This document shows positions 38,815 to 47,211 of a DNA stretch of 49,164 nucleotides, in pieces. The DNA is from Paludibacteraceae bacterium (GTDB lineage: Bacteria > Bacteroidota > Bacteroidia > Bacteroidales > Paludibacteraceae). A model generated the notes under the pieces. It was not told the origin of the DNA and did no database searches. It saw only the letters and a program-made list of their open reading frames with translations. A program made the translations under genes and the position numbers. Location of the stretch: the NCBI GenBank assembly GCA_024401435.1, contig JAKSLB010000022.1:1-49164 (forward strand). The letters are read 5' to 3'. Position 1 is the first letter of the stretch, and every line of letters begins with the position of its first letter.

Positions 38815-38865
38815 TGAAAAAATTTTAATTATTTTGGTACACTTTTTCAATCATACTTTTTATGT

Positions 38866-39076
38866 TTATTTAATATAAAGGTTTTCAAAAGCATATCTTG
38901 AGTATGTAGTACCTACGGAAGGTAGGGAAGGGTTCGCCTTAAAAAACCCATAGCCTTGGAAACTGATAGCAAAGGTTTAAAAATCTTTGAAGGATTAAAG
39001 GAATCAGTCATAGCAAGTGATTTTTTCACTTGCCACGCTGGGAAAATCAACTGCTAAAGACAGTTGATTGCTTCAT
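38866..39076 (+). mobile_element. TnpB-less element, left end missing (copy 4)
   Basis: The internal 190 bases and right end match copy 3 (33586-33860) at high identity, ending GATTGCTTCAT at 39076. The GGAAAG left-end hairpin is absent, so the element is 5'-truncated. It lies between the divergent 108-residue gene and the SSB gene. The strong conservation of the internal part in a truncated copy points to a conserved RNA. Confidence 0.65.
38870..39076 (+). ncRNA. Putative omegaRNA-like RNA of copy 4
   Basis: Same hairpin series as in copy 3: CCTAC...GTAGG, GGGTT/AACCC, CAAAG/CTTTG (one G-C pair replaced by G-T), ACTGAT/ATCAGT, AAGTGA/TCACTT and CAACTG/CAGTTG. AAGTGG...CACTT in copy 3 becomes AAGTGA...TCACTT here. 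The predicted guide after 39076 is AGTATGCAAAGGTCATTGGA. Confidence 0.5.
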
Positions 39077-39165
39077 AGTATGCAAAGGTCATTGGACTTG
39101 CAATCAAGTAAGGGAATAATCTTTGTATTTTTTAGCCGATTAAATTAAGCCGAAGGAGGCACATT

Positions 39166-40098
39166 ATGGCAAATGAATTTGGTTTTGATATGGGTGCAAT
39201 TACCGCCCAGCTCAAGGAAGATATGAACAAGAAGAATCGTAGTGGCGAAAAGAAGTCATTTGCGGTTGAGAATGAATTTAAGCCCGCCCCAGAATGCACT
39301 GTGGTGATGCGTTTCGTTCCCTCTTCTGATTCCTACCCCTACATCAAGAACGCAACCCACTGGGTTCGTGAAAATGGTGTTGTGATGGGTTATGATTGTC
39401 TTCGTGGTGTTGAAGGTAAGGAATGCCCTATCTGCAAGTATAACCAAGAAGTATGGAAGTTGTATGGTGGTAATTCCACCGAACAAAGAACCGCATATAG
39501 AGCAAAGGCTCTTGCAAGAGCACAGGAAAAGTATTGGACTATCGTTTACATTGTCCGCAATGAAAGTCAGCCCGATACCGAAGGCAAGTTCTTCCGTTTC
39601 CTTATTGGCAATCAAATCTATGATATGATTTGCAATGAAAACAAGGAAACTGTTGACCCTATCACCAACGAAACCAAGAATGGTGTAAATGTTCTTGACC
39701 CTATCAATGGTAAGGATTTCGTTTACATCCGTAAGAAGGGTGTTAATGGTGGTTTTGCTAATGTGGATTCTAGTTACTTTGATTCTACCGTCCGTCCAAT
39801 CCACGATAAGAACCAGAAGGCTCTTACCGCAGATGAAATTAGGGCTAATAACCTTACTCTCGGTGAATTGAAGAAGACTGCCGACAATACTATGACCGAA
39901 GAATTTATCATCAAGAACTACGCAATGAAGTTCAACAAGGACATTAGATTGAGTTCCCTCAATGGTTCTGCTTCTACGCCTGTTCCTTCCGCACAGACCG
40001 CTCCAAGTGCTCCCGCTCCTAGCGTAGCACCTACCGCTTCTAGCGAAAAGGTAAGTTCCAATCAAGATTTCCTAAAGTCTCTTGACTTGGAATTCTAA
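39166..40098 (+). CDS. Single-stranded DNA-binding protein (T4 gp32-like)
   Basis: A 310-residue protein, near T4 gp32 (301). H65, C78, C87 and C90 reproduce the gp32 zinc site (H64, C77, C87, C90) with the same order and nearly the same spacing. The N-terminus is basic, as needed for cooperative binding. The C-terminus is a Ser/Pro/Ala linker ending in a short acidic tail (DFLKSLDLEF), fitting the gp32 partner-binding tail. A strong GAAGGAGG site precedes the ATG. It coats single-stranded DNA in replication and recombination. A bidirectional terminator follows. Confidence 0.85.
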   Translation: MANEFGFDMGAITAQLKEDMNKKNRSGEKKSFAVENEFKPAPECTVVMRFVPSSDSYPYIKNATHWVRENGVVMGYDCLRGVEGKECPICKYNQEVWKLYGGNSTEQRTAYRAKALARAQEKYWTIVYIVRNESQPDTEGKFFRFLIGNQIYDMICNENKETVDPITNETKNGVNVLDPINGKDFVYIRKKGVNGGFANVDSSYFDSTVRPIHDKNQKALTADEIRANNLTLGELKKTADNTMTEEFIIKNYAMKFNKDIRLSSLNGSASTPVPSAQTAPSAPAPSVAPTASSEKVSSNQDFLKSLDLEF

Positions 40099-40117
40099 TA
40101 ATTCCGTCTAGGTATTA

Positions 40118-40150
40118 AGAAACCCTTGGAGAAATCCAAGGGTTTTTCAT
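40118..40150. terminator. Bidirectional terminator
   Basis: AACCCTTGGA (40121-40130) and TCCAAGGGTT (40135-40144) with a T-run, between the SSB gene and the convergent baseplate operon. Confidence 0.85.
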
Positions 40151-40692
40151 TATTTAAGATATTTTTCCAAGTCAAGGTCTTCTTTTACAAATATCAATTC
40201 AGGTGTTGAATCGTTTGACTTGTAATGTGCCATTACATCAGCCATATTGCTTGCATCATATATGAACTTATGTTCGCCTATCGTTATGATATATGTACTA
40301 TTCATTTTTGACATTTGAAAGTCTGGATGGTTCTCCTTCAACCTATGTATGATTGGATTTATTTTCAATGTCTTTGATAATGTGTTCTTCTTCTTTTCGG
40401 CTATTTTCATCAAGTCTATTTTCTTGCTCAATGCGTCATTCATTTCACAAAAATTGTCATAGTCTTCAGCCTTTTGCATAATTTCTTGTAAATCCTCTTT
40501 CAATGAGGTCTTGTACAATAATATCCTTTCTGGGTCAGACTTTACAAATCCCAAAGATACAAAGGGTTCAAATATCCTAGTATTGCTATCGTTGATTTTA
40601 AGGTAAAAGAAAGACCTATGTAAATATAGAGTGCATTTGATATAAACGCACTCCAAGAAATCTTTATGCTTTATTGTTTTAGGCACGGACAT
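40150..40692 (-). CDS. Uncharacterised protein of the baseplate operon
   Basis: A 180-residue protein (MSVPKTIKHKDFLECVYIKC at the start) with a beta-rich N-terminal half and a helical charged second half. It overlaps the gp5-like gene by 14 bases and so is made with the baseplate proteins. No recognised family. Its position suggests a baseplate component or assembly factor. Confidence 0.55.
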   Translation of the reverse strand: MSVPKTIKHKDFLECVYIKCTLYLHRSFFYLKINDSNTRIFEPFVSLGFVKSDPERILLYKTSLKEDLQEIMQKAEDYDNFCEMNDALSKKIDLMKIAEKKKNTLSKTLKINPIIHRLKENHPDFQMSKMNSTYIITIGEHKFIYDASNMADVMAHYKSNDSTPELIFVKEDLDLEKYLK

Positions 40693-41524
40693 TTGTATTC
40701 AAACCATTCAATGGAACACCCGTTACTGGACATACTTGCAATGTAGCAACTAATTGACCAGCTTTTCCGTTTCTACCAAGATATACATTTCCAGCAGTTG
40801 AATTGATGGATATGTCCTTTAATGCGGTAATGCTAACACTTTTTAATGTGGTTATGCTACAATCACCAGCAATGGTAATGTTCATTTTTCCTTTACCCGT
40901 CAAAGTGTTATCCAATTTGATATCACCTAGTGAAGAAATTGTGAAAGTTGTACCATTGCTATGTGAGAATTTCATAACGCCAGTCTTTCTATTGAAAGTA
41001 AGTACATCACCTTTATCCGTTGAGAACAATACCATAGTATATGGATAGTCAATGTTGAAATCTGTATACTTTAGGAAGTTCTTTGGCAATAGTGAAGAAC
41101 CAGCCGCATTTACAAGACCTGCGGTAGCCGAAGCCTTATATACGGCAGCGGTAGCTATTGCGTTGGATGCGTTTGGTTGCGTAACGATGTTTGATACCAT
41201 ACCATAATACACAGGTTTCATTTCATCATCGTTGTCAAAGTATCCTCTAACGATGGAATACTTTTCAGGTACTATTATTTGACCTACTGTAGAACCAAGG
41301 TATGTTGTTTCTGGAATAGCCCAAGGAAGGTCTATTGTGTTAGTTATGTTATCATAATAACCATATATCATTATTTGACATCTTCCTAATTGGGAAGGGT
41401 CTAGGTTATTCATTACGATACCATTCCAACGCTTTTTTCCGTTGTTAACCAATTGGTCTTTTAGAGCAAGTTTTTGTAACTCAGGTTCAAAAGCCCTATA
41501 AACATCATTTAGGTTCATTTCCAT
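40679..41524 (-). CDS. Baseplate central spike protein (gp5-like, no lysozyme)
   Basis: A 281-residue protein. Residues about 30-110 (GIVMNNLDPSQLGRCQIMIY, LPWAIPETTYL, QIIVPEKYSIVRGYFDNDD) form the OB-fold found in T4 gp5 and other spike proteins. The C-terminal 100 residues (GVMKFSHSNGTTFTISSLGD, then short KLDNTL, SITTLKSVSI repeats) fit a trimeric beta-helix spike. The lysozyme domain that lies between these in T4 gp5 is absent. ATG 41524 is preferred to TTG 41548. It lies 13 bases after the gp25-like gene. Confidence 0.75.
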   Translation of the reverse strand: MEMNLNDVYRAFEPELQKLALKDQLVNNGKKRWNGIVMNNLDPSQLGRCQIMIYGYYDNITNTIDLPWAIPETTYLGSTVGQIIVPEKYSIVRGYFDNDDEMKPVYYGMVSNIVTQPNASNAIATAAVYKASATAGLVNAAGSSLLPKNFLKYTDFNIDYPYTMVLFSTDKGDVLTFNRKTGVMKFSHSNGTTFTISSLGDIKLDNTLTGKGKMNITIAGDCSITTLKSVSITALKDISINSTAGNVYLGRNGKAGQLVATLQVCPVTGVPLNGLNTNVRA

Positions 41525-41537
41525 AAGACTAAATATA

Positions 41538-41939
41538 TTATTTTCCAACCACTCTATTGAATGTGTGGGGTCTATTGTATTCAGAAATCGTATATACTAT
41601 TTGAAATGATATAGAATACGCATCTAGTTTCTTTACATTTGAAGAACTTCTATCTATGCTAACAGGAACATACATTTCAATCTTGTCATATATCTTGTCA
41701 ACTATTTCATCAATGTTATTGAATTGCTTGAACAAAATTTCATACACTGGTGAATAAAAGTTTGGTTCAAAGTATCTTTCAAATGGTTCGGTCAATAAAA
41801 GGTTTTCAATTGCAGCATCCAAGGCATCAAAACCAAGAACCTCAACCTTATTGCCATAAAGGTCAATGTCATAATACGGAATTGACGCATTTATGGTATC
41901 AAGGGTCTTGAAGTCTGATGTATTGTTTATGTCAAACAT
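41538..41939 (-). CDS. Baseplate wedge protein (T4 gp25-like)
   Basis: A 133-residue protein, matching T4 gp25 (132). The diagnostic segment is AIENLLLTEPFERYFEPNFY followed by SPVYEILF, equivalent to the LLxTxPGERxxxPxFGxxLxxLLF motif of gp25/lysozyme-like wedge proteins. It joins the sheath to the baseplate. A TATATAAA box lies four bases before the ATG. It is first in an operon with the spike gene and the 180-residue gene. Confidence 0.85.
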   Translation of the reverse strand: MFDINNTSDFKTLDTINASIPYYDIDLYGNKVEVLGFDALDAAIENLLLTEPFERYFEPNFYSPVYEILFKQFNNIDEIVDKIYDKIEMYVPVSIDRSSSNVKKLDAYSISFQIVYTISEYNRPHTFNRVVGK

Positions 41940-42041
41940 ATACTTTATATATGAACTACTTCATATATGTTTTAATCCTTTTTATTTTTATATTTGTTAT
42001 TGAGATTTCTTTATACTGAATGTAACAAAAGGATTTTCTAT

Positions 42042-42887
42042 ATGAAATCGTTGATTATTGATTTGAACAATATGATTATGCGTTGCTTGTGGTCTACAGA
42101 CCCAAAGCCATATGAAAAGGAATTCAAGGAATTCAAGACTACATTTATAATTTCGTTCTTGAAGGAACTTGAAAGATTTTCTCCAGATGAGGTCATTGTT
42201 GCACAAGAGGGCGGTAATTGTTGGAGATATGACTATTTCCAAGAATATAAGGCTTGCCGTAAGGATAGGGATGAAACCAAGTTGGATTGGAATCAATTCT
42301 TCCTAGTATGCAACCAGTTCGTTGAGGACATAAAGACTTGCTTCACGAATATTAAGTTTGTAAAGGAAGCAAGTGCCGAAGCGGATGATGTCATTGGCGT
42401 ACTTGTAAAGGAACTTTCACCAAATAGGGATGAAATCATTGTAATTTCTACGGATAGGGATTTCTATCAATTGCTAAAATATCCCAATTACAAGCAATGG
42501 CATCCTATGAAGAAGGAGTTCATTACTGTTACTGACCCCAAGAGATACTTAATTGAAAAGGTCATTGTGGGTGATAAGAATGATGGCGTTCCACCATTGA
42601 AGTTCCGTGTCGGTGTAAAGACCGCTGCGAAGATTGTTGATAATGGTCTTGAAGAATGGTTAAAGGAAAATGACCTTCAATCGGCATATGATAGAAACTA
42701 TACTCTTATAGCATTTGACTCCATTCCACAAAAGGTTCAAAGTGATATTGTAAAGAAATATGAGCAATACACACTTGAAAAGTATGACATTAGAAATATG
42801 TACAAGTTCTTGAATGATGAGAAACTTATGCACCTATTTGATAGAATGGATAATTTCAACAATGTGCTAATCAAGATAGCTGTTTAA
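42042..42887 (+). CDS. RNase H (T4-type 5' nuclease)
   Basis: A 281-residue protein (T4 RNase H is 305). Acidic active-site motifs of the FEN-1/5' nuclease family are present: LIIDLNN near the start, AEADDVIG, ISTDRDFYQL and GDKNDGVPP, followed by the helix-hairpin-helix VGVKTAAKIVD. It removes RNA primers and flaps from lagging-strand DNA, working with the gp32-like SSB. ATG 42042 is chosen for AAAAGGA upstream and because LIIDLNN then lies at the N-terminus. It forms an operon with the next two genes. Confidence 0.88.
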   Translation: MKSLIIDLNNMIMRCLWSTDPKPYEKEFKEFKTTFIISFLKELERFSPDEVIVAQEGGNCWRYDYFQEYKACRKDRDETKLDWNQFFLVCNQFVEDIKTCFTNIKFVKEASAEADDVIGVLVKELSPNRDEIIVISTDRDFYQLLKYPNYKQWHPMKKEFITVTDPKRYLIEKVIVGDKNDGVPPLKFRVGVKTAAKIVDNGLEEWLKENDLQSAYDRNYTLIAFDSIPQKVQSDIVKKYEQYTLEKYDIRNMYKFLNDEKLMHLFDRMDNFNNVLIKIAV

Positions 42888-42923
42888 AAGATTATATATT
42901 TTAAAAATCAAGAGGAATAAAAA

Positions 42924-43412
42924 ATGAAAATTACATTCCAAGGTACACTAGAAAAGTACGATACTTACAATAAGGAAAACATCATCTTTAGCAAGATTGT
43001 AATCAAGACCAAGGAAAATGGTCAGTTGCGTAGACTACTAAAGGATTTCCGTGAATATGATTCCAATATTCCAGCACTTATGGAAAGCGATAATTGGAAT
43101 AAGATGAACATCCCAGTTGATGACTATGGTATTCACCTCAATGTAATCTTTGATGCGGAAACCTTTGAAGCCGACCTTGATTCCATCTCTATGAGTGCAA
43201 AGCGAACCAAGAAGGATGAATATATCACTGAATACGCATTTACAATGCATAAGGAATATGATGGTAAAGATGAACGATTTGTGATTCCTTACCTAAAGGC
43301 TACTAGGGAAGAAGAATTGGATTTGAGCAATCCAAAGAACGCAAACAAGAAGCCAAAGATGATTCCCGTTAATTTTGAAATTGAATTGAACGATGATAAG
43401 GAAGGTGCATAA
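42924..43412 (+). CDS. Uncharacterised protein of the RNase H operon
   Basis: A 162-residue protein (MKITFQGTLEKYDTYNKENI) with a beta-rich fold and an acidic end (FEIELNDDKEGA). An AGAGGAATAA site precedes the ATG. It is between the RNase H gene and the membrane protein gene and overlaps the latter by one base (TAATG). A role in replication is suggested only by its neighbours. Confidence 0.6.
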   Translation: MKITFQGTLEKYDTYNKENIIFSKIVIKTKENGQLRRLLKDFREYDSNIPALMESDNWNKMNIPVDDYGIHLNVIFDAETFEADLDSISMSAKRTKKDEYITEYAFTMHKEYDGKDERFVIPYLKATREEELDLSNPKNANKKPKMIPVNFEIELNDDKEGA

Positions 43413-43804
43413 TGGCAGCTAAAAATAAGAATACAGAAAATGTTGTTGAAAAGGTTGTTGAAACTACCGAAAAGCCAAAGGCAAAGAAGGCTACAAAGGC
43501 AAAGAAGTTGACTGAACAAGAAACTATCAATTATCTTCTCGGTGATGTCAAGGAAATGAACCTTGAAACCATTAAGAAGTCTATGGATGACAATTTCAAC
43601 AATTGCAATGATAACTTCGCTACTTGCTTGGCTACCGCACAAGCAAACGGAATTGACCTTGAAAACATCAAGACCATTGTAACCGAAAATGCGAAGGACA
43701 TCAAGAAGAACTACAAGATGATTTTCGTAACTATGATTATTATGATGATTCTTGTTGGTTCTCAATTCGGTATGGTTCTAGCACTAACTCTTGGTGCAAA
43801 GTAA
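43412..43804 (+). CDS. Tail-anchored membrane protein
   Basis: A 130-residue protein: Lys-rich, probably disordered N-terminus (VVETTEKPKAKKATKAKK), a helical middle, and a C-terminal membrane segment (MIFVTMIIMMILVGSQFGMV). The start overlaps the upstream stop by one base. The layout suggests the soluble part faces the cytoplasm, perhaps tethering a partner to the membrane. A terminator follows. Confidence 0.62.
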   Translation: MAAKNKNTENVVEKVVETTEKPKAKKATKAKKLTEQETINYLLGDVKEMNLETIKKSMDDNFNNCNDNFATCLATAQANGIDLENIKTIVTENAKDIKKNYKMIFVTMIIMMILVGSQFGMVLALTLGAK

Positions 43805-43825
43805 TCAATCCGCATTTTTAAAAAA

Positions 43826-43859
43826 CAAAAACCCTCCCAAATGGGAGGGTTTCTTTTTT
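43826..43859. terminator. Bidirectional terminator
   Basis: AAACCCTCCCA (43829-43839) and TGGGAGGGTTT (43842-43852), with T-runs on both strands. It ends the RNase H operon and the convergent 290-residue gene. Confidence 0.88.
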
Positions 43860-43877
43860 GTTAATAAATTTTAACAA

Positions 43878-44750
43878 TTAGACATAATCATCAAGGATTG
43901 CGTTAACAGTCTTGAGGTCTTCAATCTGTTCTTCAACGGAATCATTTAGACCAAGGAACTTGTTCACAAAGTTCTTAATCTTGGAGAATATACCCTTGAA
44001 GAAAGAACCAACGCCTTCGTTCATTGGCTTGCGGAACTTCTTCCAAGTGAAGGATTCCTTATAAGCAACCTTGTAACCATCACCATCCTTGGTATAAAGA
44101 CCATTGTTCTTCTTTAGGGTAGTGGTGTCACGGAGGTCATCCATTTCATCCAAGAGAGCTGGTAGGGAATCTTGGCAAAGAGTTACAAGTTCCTTGAATG
44201 CTTCAATGTTCATATTGCCTTCCTTGATGGACTTTGCAATGATACGGAAAACATCTTCGGCAGGGAACTTACGCTTCTTGATAAGAGCACCGATTTCGGC
44301 AGGAGAGGAAACTTCAGAAATGATGGCATATAGCTTATCACTTGCTTCAACAGTTTCATCAAGGACTAGAGCAACATTCTGCTTTGCCATACCGACTTTT
44401 TCAAGGAGTTCCTTAACGGCATCGGTAGGAATGCGTTCCTTAATCTGGCTATCGTAATCCTTCTTTTCGGCATCAGCCTTTCTACGGAGTTCCATCTTCT
44501 TTAGGGTGGACTTTAGGTTAGAAGTGAACTTTTCACCAGTTGCAGCTTCAACCATGTGCATTAGAGATTCAACTTCTTCCTTAATCTTGGAATATTCGGT
44601 GGACTGCTGGTCTAGGGCATCAATATATGCTTGAGCCTTTTCAAGTAGTTCAGAAGGGGTAAGAACGGTGGTATTGGTGTCATCAATTGCTGAGGACTTT
44701 CTACCAGTTGCCTTATTGGTTAGGGGCTTTGCTTCATTTAGTACAATCAT
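43878..44750 (-). CDS. Helical protein with an N-terminal LNE|A site, candidate internal head protein
   Basis: A 290-residue helical protein. It starts MIVLNEAKPL; L4-N5-E6|A7 matches the T4 prohead-protease consensus, and MIVL is shared with the acidic protein at 4719-5144. The body is charged coiled helix (KIKEEVESLMHMVEAATGEK) with an amphipathic segment near the end (VGSFFKGIFSKIKNFVNKFL). The start has an AAAAGGAATAA site. A TATATAAT box lies about 40 bases upstream. A head-interior role is inference. Confidence 0.58.
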   Translation of the reverse strand: MIVLNEAKPLTNKATGRKSSAIDDTNTTVLTPSELLEKAQAYIDALDQQSTEYSKIKEEVESLMHMVEAATGEKFTSNLKSTLKKMELRRKADAEKKDYDSQIKERIPTDAVKELLEKVGMAKQNVALVLDETVEASDKLYAIISEVSSPAEIGALIKKRKFPAEDVFRIIAKSIKEGNMNIEAFKELVTLCQDSLPALLDEMDDLRDTTTLKKNNGLYTKDGDGYKVAYKESFTWKKFRKPMNEGVGSFFKGIFSKIKNFVNKFLGLNDSVEEQIEDLKTVNAILDDYV

Positions 44751-44809
44751 TGTATTTATTCCTTTTAAAAGTTTATTATACATTATATATATTTAATGGA
44801 GTAGCAACA

Positions 44810-44818
44810 TATATAAAG
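44810..44818 (+). promoter_or_regulatory. Late-promoter-like box with a leader
   Basis: TATATAAAG lies 20 bases before ATG 44838, with AAAAAAGG between. Divergent from the 290-residue gene. Confidence 0.45.
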
Positions 44819-44837
44819 AAAAAAGGTTTGTTATTAT

Positions 44838-46004
44838 ATGAACAATGATTTAGAATTTGACTTTAAAGCCTATTTGAGAAAGAAAGAACAAGAAAAAATG
44901 GCTAAAGAAAACCCTCAAATGGTTGAAGAACACATTGAAGTTTGCCCAGAATGTGGTGAACCAATTGAAGATTGCGTTTGCGATGATGAAAATGAGGAAG
45001 AAGTTGTCTATACTAGACCCTCTAGACGCAATGAAACTAGACACGGAGAAAGCCGTAGAATCAGTCATCGTTTTGAAGAAGAAGATGATGATGAATACGA
45101 ACTCCCTAGAACTAGATATAGGGATATCCAAGAAAGAAGAATGCAACGCTTCAATGATAGAATGGATGAAAAATTCCTTGAAGAAGAAGAAACAAAGCAA
45201 CAAGTACAACAACCACAGGTTGTAGTCCTTCAACAACCACAAGTTGAAGAAGTTGAGTCTGAAAATGACAAGATTATGAAGGAAATTGAAAAATCCAAGA
45301 ATGAACTAAAGAAGTACATTGATGTCATTTTCTGCCAATATGGTAGCACTGGTCTAAAGAGACTAGAAGCACTAATGAAGAAGGACTTGTCAACATATTT
45401 CTCTACTGGTGTTAATCCAGAAGAAAAGGTTGAAAAGGAAGAAGTTGTTGCCAAGGAAGAACCCATTGAAACTCCAAAGGTTGAACAAGAAGAAGTTGTT
45501 GAACAACAACCACAGCCAATGAAGAAGAAAGTTATGCCTTTCAATGCGGTTAAACCACAACCACAAGTTGAGGAAGAAGTTGAGGAAGAACAAGAGGTAA
45601 GTGATGAGGACGCTCTTATGGCTTCCCTTTGCGATACGGAATCAAGTGTTAGTACAGTTAACCAAGTGAGCCAAGAACCACAACAAGTTCCACAACCACA
45701 ATATGCACAACAACAAGACTACAACAATTCCAATGAAGAATTGAGTGATGACCTTATGTCTGACTTGATTGGTTTTGAATCAAATTATCATCCAAATTCA
45801 ACACCAAATAACGCACCAATCAATCCTATGCAAAATAACCCTATGGCACAAACATACAACCCAACTCAAACAAACAATACACCAGTTGGATATGCTCAAC
45901 CACAGGAAGAACCACAAGAACCAAATGTGGAACAACAAGTTGAACAACCCACCGCTCCACAAAAGGTTACAAAGGTAAAGAGAACAAAGAAAAAGGTTCA
46001 ATAA
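44838..46004 (+). CDS. Gln/Glu/Pro-rich protein with N-terminal zinc-ribbon motif
   Basis: A 388-residue protein. Residues about 36-49 (VCPECGEPIEDCVCDDE) carry CPEC...CVC, a likely zinc knuckle. The remainder is largely disordered, with Arg-rich, Glu-rich and Gln/Pro/Asn-rich blocks (PQQVPQPQYAQQQD) and a basic end (KVTKVKRTKKKVQ). A short ordered helix around residue 160 (ELKKYIDVIFCQYGSTGLKR) is the only folded-looking part. The gene is flanked by a late-type box and a terminator. Function unknown; a virion or nucleic-acid-binding role is possible. Confidence 0.6.
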   Translation: MNNDLEFDFKAYLRKKEQEKMAKENPQMVEEHIEVCPECGEPIEDCVCDDENEEEVVYTRPSRRNETRHGESRRISHRFEEEDDDEYELPRTRYRDIQERRMQRFNDRMDEKFLEEEETKQQVQQPQVVVLQQPQVEEVESENDKIMKEIEKSKNELKKYIDVIFCQYGSTGLKRLEALMKKDLSTYFSTGVNPEEKVEKEEVVAKEEPIETPKVEQEEVVEQQPQPMKKKVMPFNAVKPQPQVEEEVEEEQEVSDEDALMASLCDTESSVSTVNQVSQEPQQVPQPQYAQQQDYNNSNEELSDDLMSDLIGFESNYHPNSTPNNAPINPMQNNPMAQTYNPTQTNNTPVGYAQPQEEPQEPNVEQQVEQPTAPQKVTKVKRTKKKVQ

Positions 46005-46020
46005 ATTTCAAATTCTAATC

Positions 46021-46057
46021 AAAAAACCCTTGGAAATTTCCAAGGGTTTTCTTTTTT
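46021..46057. terminator. Bidirectional terminator
   Basis: AAAACCCTTGGAAA and TTTCCAAGGGTTTT form a nearly loopless 14-bp palindrome (46023-46050) with T-rich flanks, between convergent genes. Confidence 0.85.
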
Positions 46058-46058
46058 G

Positions 46059-46256
46059 CTATTTCTTTAAAGATTTGATAGCACTAAAAATCATACAAAA
46101 AATAATCACAATATATACAAATGCAACAAAAATCCATATAGGGCTAATTATCCACACCCAAGACCAATCTATGACATTAAATAGTTTCAATGCTATGAAT
46201 ATGGCGGTGGTTATGACACATAATACAGGAAGAATGACATCAAGTATCTTGTCCAT
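46059..46256 (-). CDS. Small two-span membrane protein
   Basis: A 65-residue protein with two membrane segments (LDVILPVLCVITTAIFIALK and WVWIISPIWIFVAFVYIVII) and a basic end. It overlaps the upstream gene's 3' end by 17 bases, so translation is probably coupled. The size fits small phage membrane proteins, including holin-like ones, but no lysis partner is visible nearby. Confidence 0.58.
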   Translation of the reverse strand: MDKILDVILPVLCVITTAIFIALKLFNVIDWSWVWIISPIWIFVAFVYIVIIFCMIFSAIKSLKK

Positions 46257-46863
46257 TGTTGACCAACTCCTTCAACATCTTCAATTCTTCCTCCATCTTG
46301 AAAATCTTGAATAGAATTTCTTCCTTGTATGGATTTTCGTTGATGTTTTCAATGGGATTGCTTACAATGTTCAAGGGTTTCTCAACAACTACATTTAGCT
46401 TCTTGTAATCACTCAATGAAGGCATTTCCTTGAATTGCTTGTATGCAATCTGTCTTTTGTTGAGTTCTTGTCTCCGCTTCTTGTTGTGTGAAAAGTCAAA
46501 CCACCATACATTTGGAGTTCTTGTGTTTGAATGGCTTGATTTCTTTTTCTTGAAGGAAACATTCAACAAGTGTAGAAGATAGTCTAGGACATATTTGTAG
46601 CCTTCACCTTCATAAATATGGCTATAGTTGTTTGCGTTGAAGAACTTGTTGAGTGTAAGGATGTTCTTTAGTATGACTTCCTTACGGCTTTCAGCCTTGT
46701 TGAATGCCTCGGTTTCAAGATTGCAAGAATATACATTTGGCAATCTCCAAGTGCTTCCGTCTTCATTCTTCAAGATAGCGAATGTTATAGCCATCTTGAA
46801 TCCTTGTTGTTTTTCTACCGCATAGTAGAATTTTATTGTACATTTTGTTTGTGGAATTTTCAT
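46240..46863 (-). CDS. Uncharacterised protein
   Basis: A 207-residue protein starting MKIPQTKCTIKFYYAVEKQQ. ATG at 46863 is chosen for the AGGAAAAC site; a longer frame extends into the promoter region. It has a beta-rich N-terminus (MAITFAILKNEDGSTWRLP), a basic middle (SFKKKKSSHSNTRTPNVWWF) and a C-terminal coiled helix (KIFKMEEELKMLKELV). Possibly nucleic-acid binding. It is followed by the overlapping membrane-protein gene. Confidence 0.6.
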   Translation of the reverse strand: MKIPQTKCTIKFYYAVEKQQGFKMAITFAILKNEDGSTWRLPNVYSCNLETEAFNKAESRKEVILKNILTLNKFFNANNYSHIYEGEGYKYVLDYLLHLLNVSFKKKKSSHSNTRTPNVWWFDFSHNKKRRQELNKRQIAYKQFKEMPSLSDYKKLNVVVEKPLNIVSNPIENINENPYKEEILFKIFKMEEELKMLKELVNNGQDT

Positions 46864-46947
46864 ATGTTTTCCTATTTTTGATTTTAAAGGCTTCAATGAG
46901 ATTATTGCAAAGCCATATTCTAAATATATAAATTGTGAGGTGTTTTT

Positions 46948-47193
46948 ATGGAGAATAAAGTTGAAGGGTGGTTTGTCCCATATAGCGAAATTAGAAAAAA
47001 GAAGTTTATGGCAGACCAAATAAAGTATATGCAAGACATAAAATGGTTTCGTGGCGAAGAAATCAATGCCGACCCAACGGATAAGTTCTTGCTTGATTGG
47101 ATTGCTAGTGGCGGTGCTGCCGAATTTCGTGAAAAGTGGGAATCCAAATACGGAAAAGTTGAATCAAACGAACCCCTTCCAGAAGATACATAA
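46948..47193 (+). CDS. Small uncharacterised protein
   Basis: An 81-residue protein (MENKVEGWFVPYSEIRKKKF) with a basic helical N-terminal half and an acidic end. TATATAAA at 46925-46932 and GAGG before the ATG suggest a late-type promoter with a short leader. It is first in an operon with the winged-helix-like gene and the gp4-like gene. Function unknown. Confidence 0.6.
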   Translation: MENKVEGWFVPYSEIRKKKFMADQIKYMQDIKWFRGEEINADPTDKFLLDWIASGGAAEFREKWESKYGKVESNEPLPEDT

Positions 47194-47211
47194 CATAAAC
47201 GGAGTTTAACA

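Noticed and set aside
39256-40065. A 269-codon minus-strand frame
   Set aside because: It is antisense to the SSB gene, whose zinc site and ribosome site are clear. Its open frame reflects the codon bias of the SSB gene.
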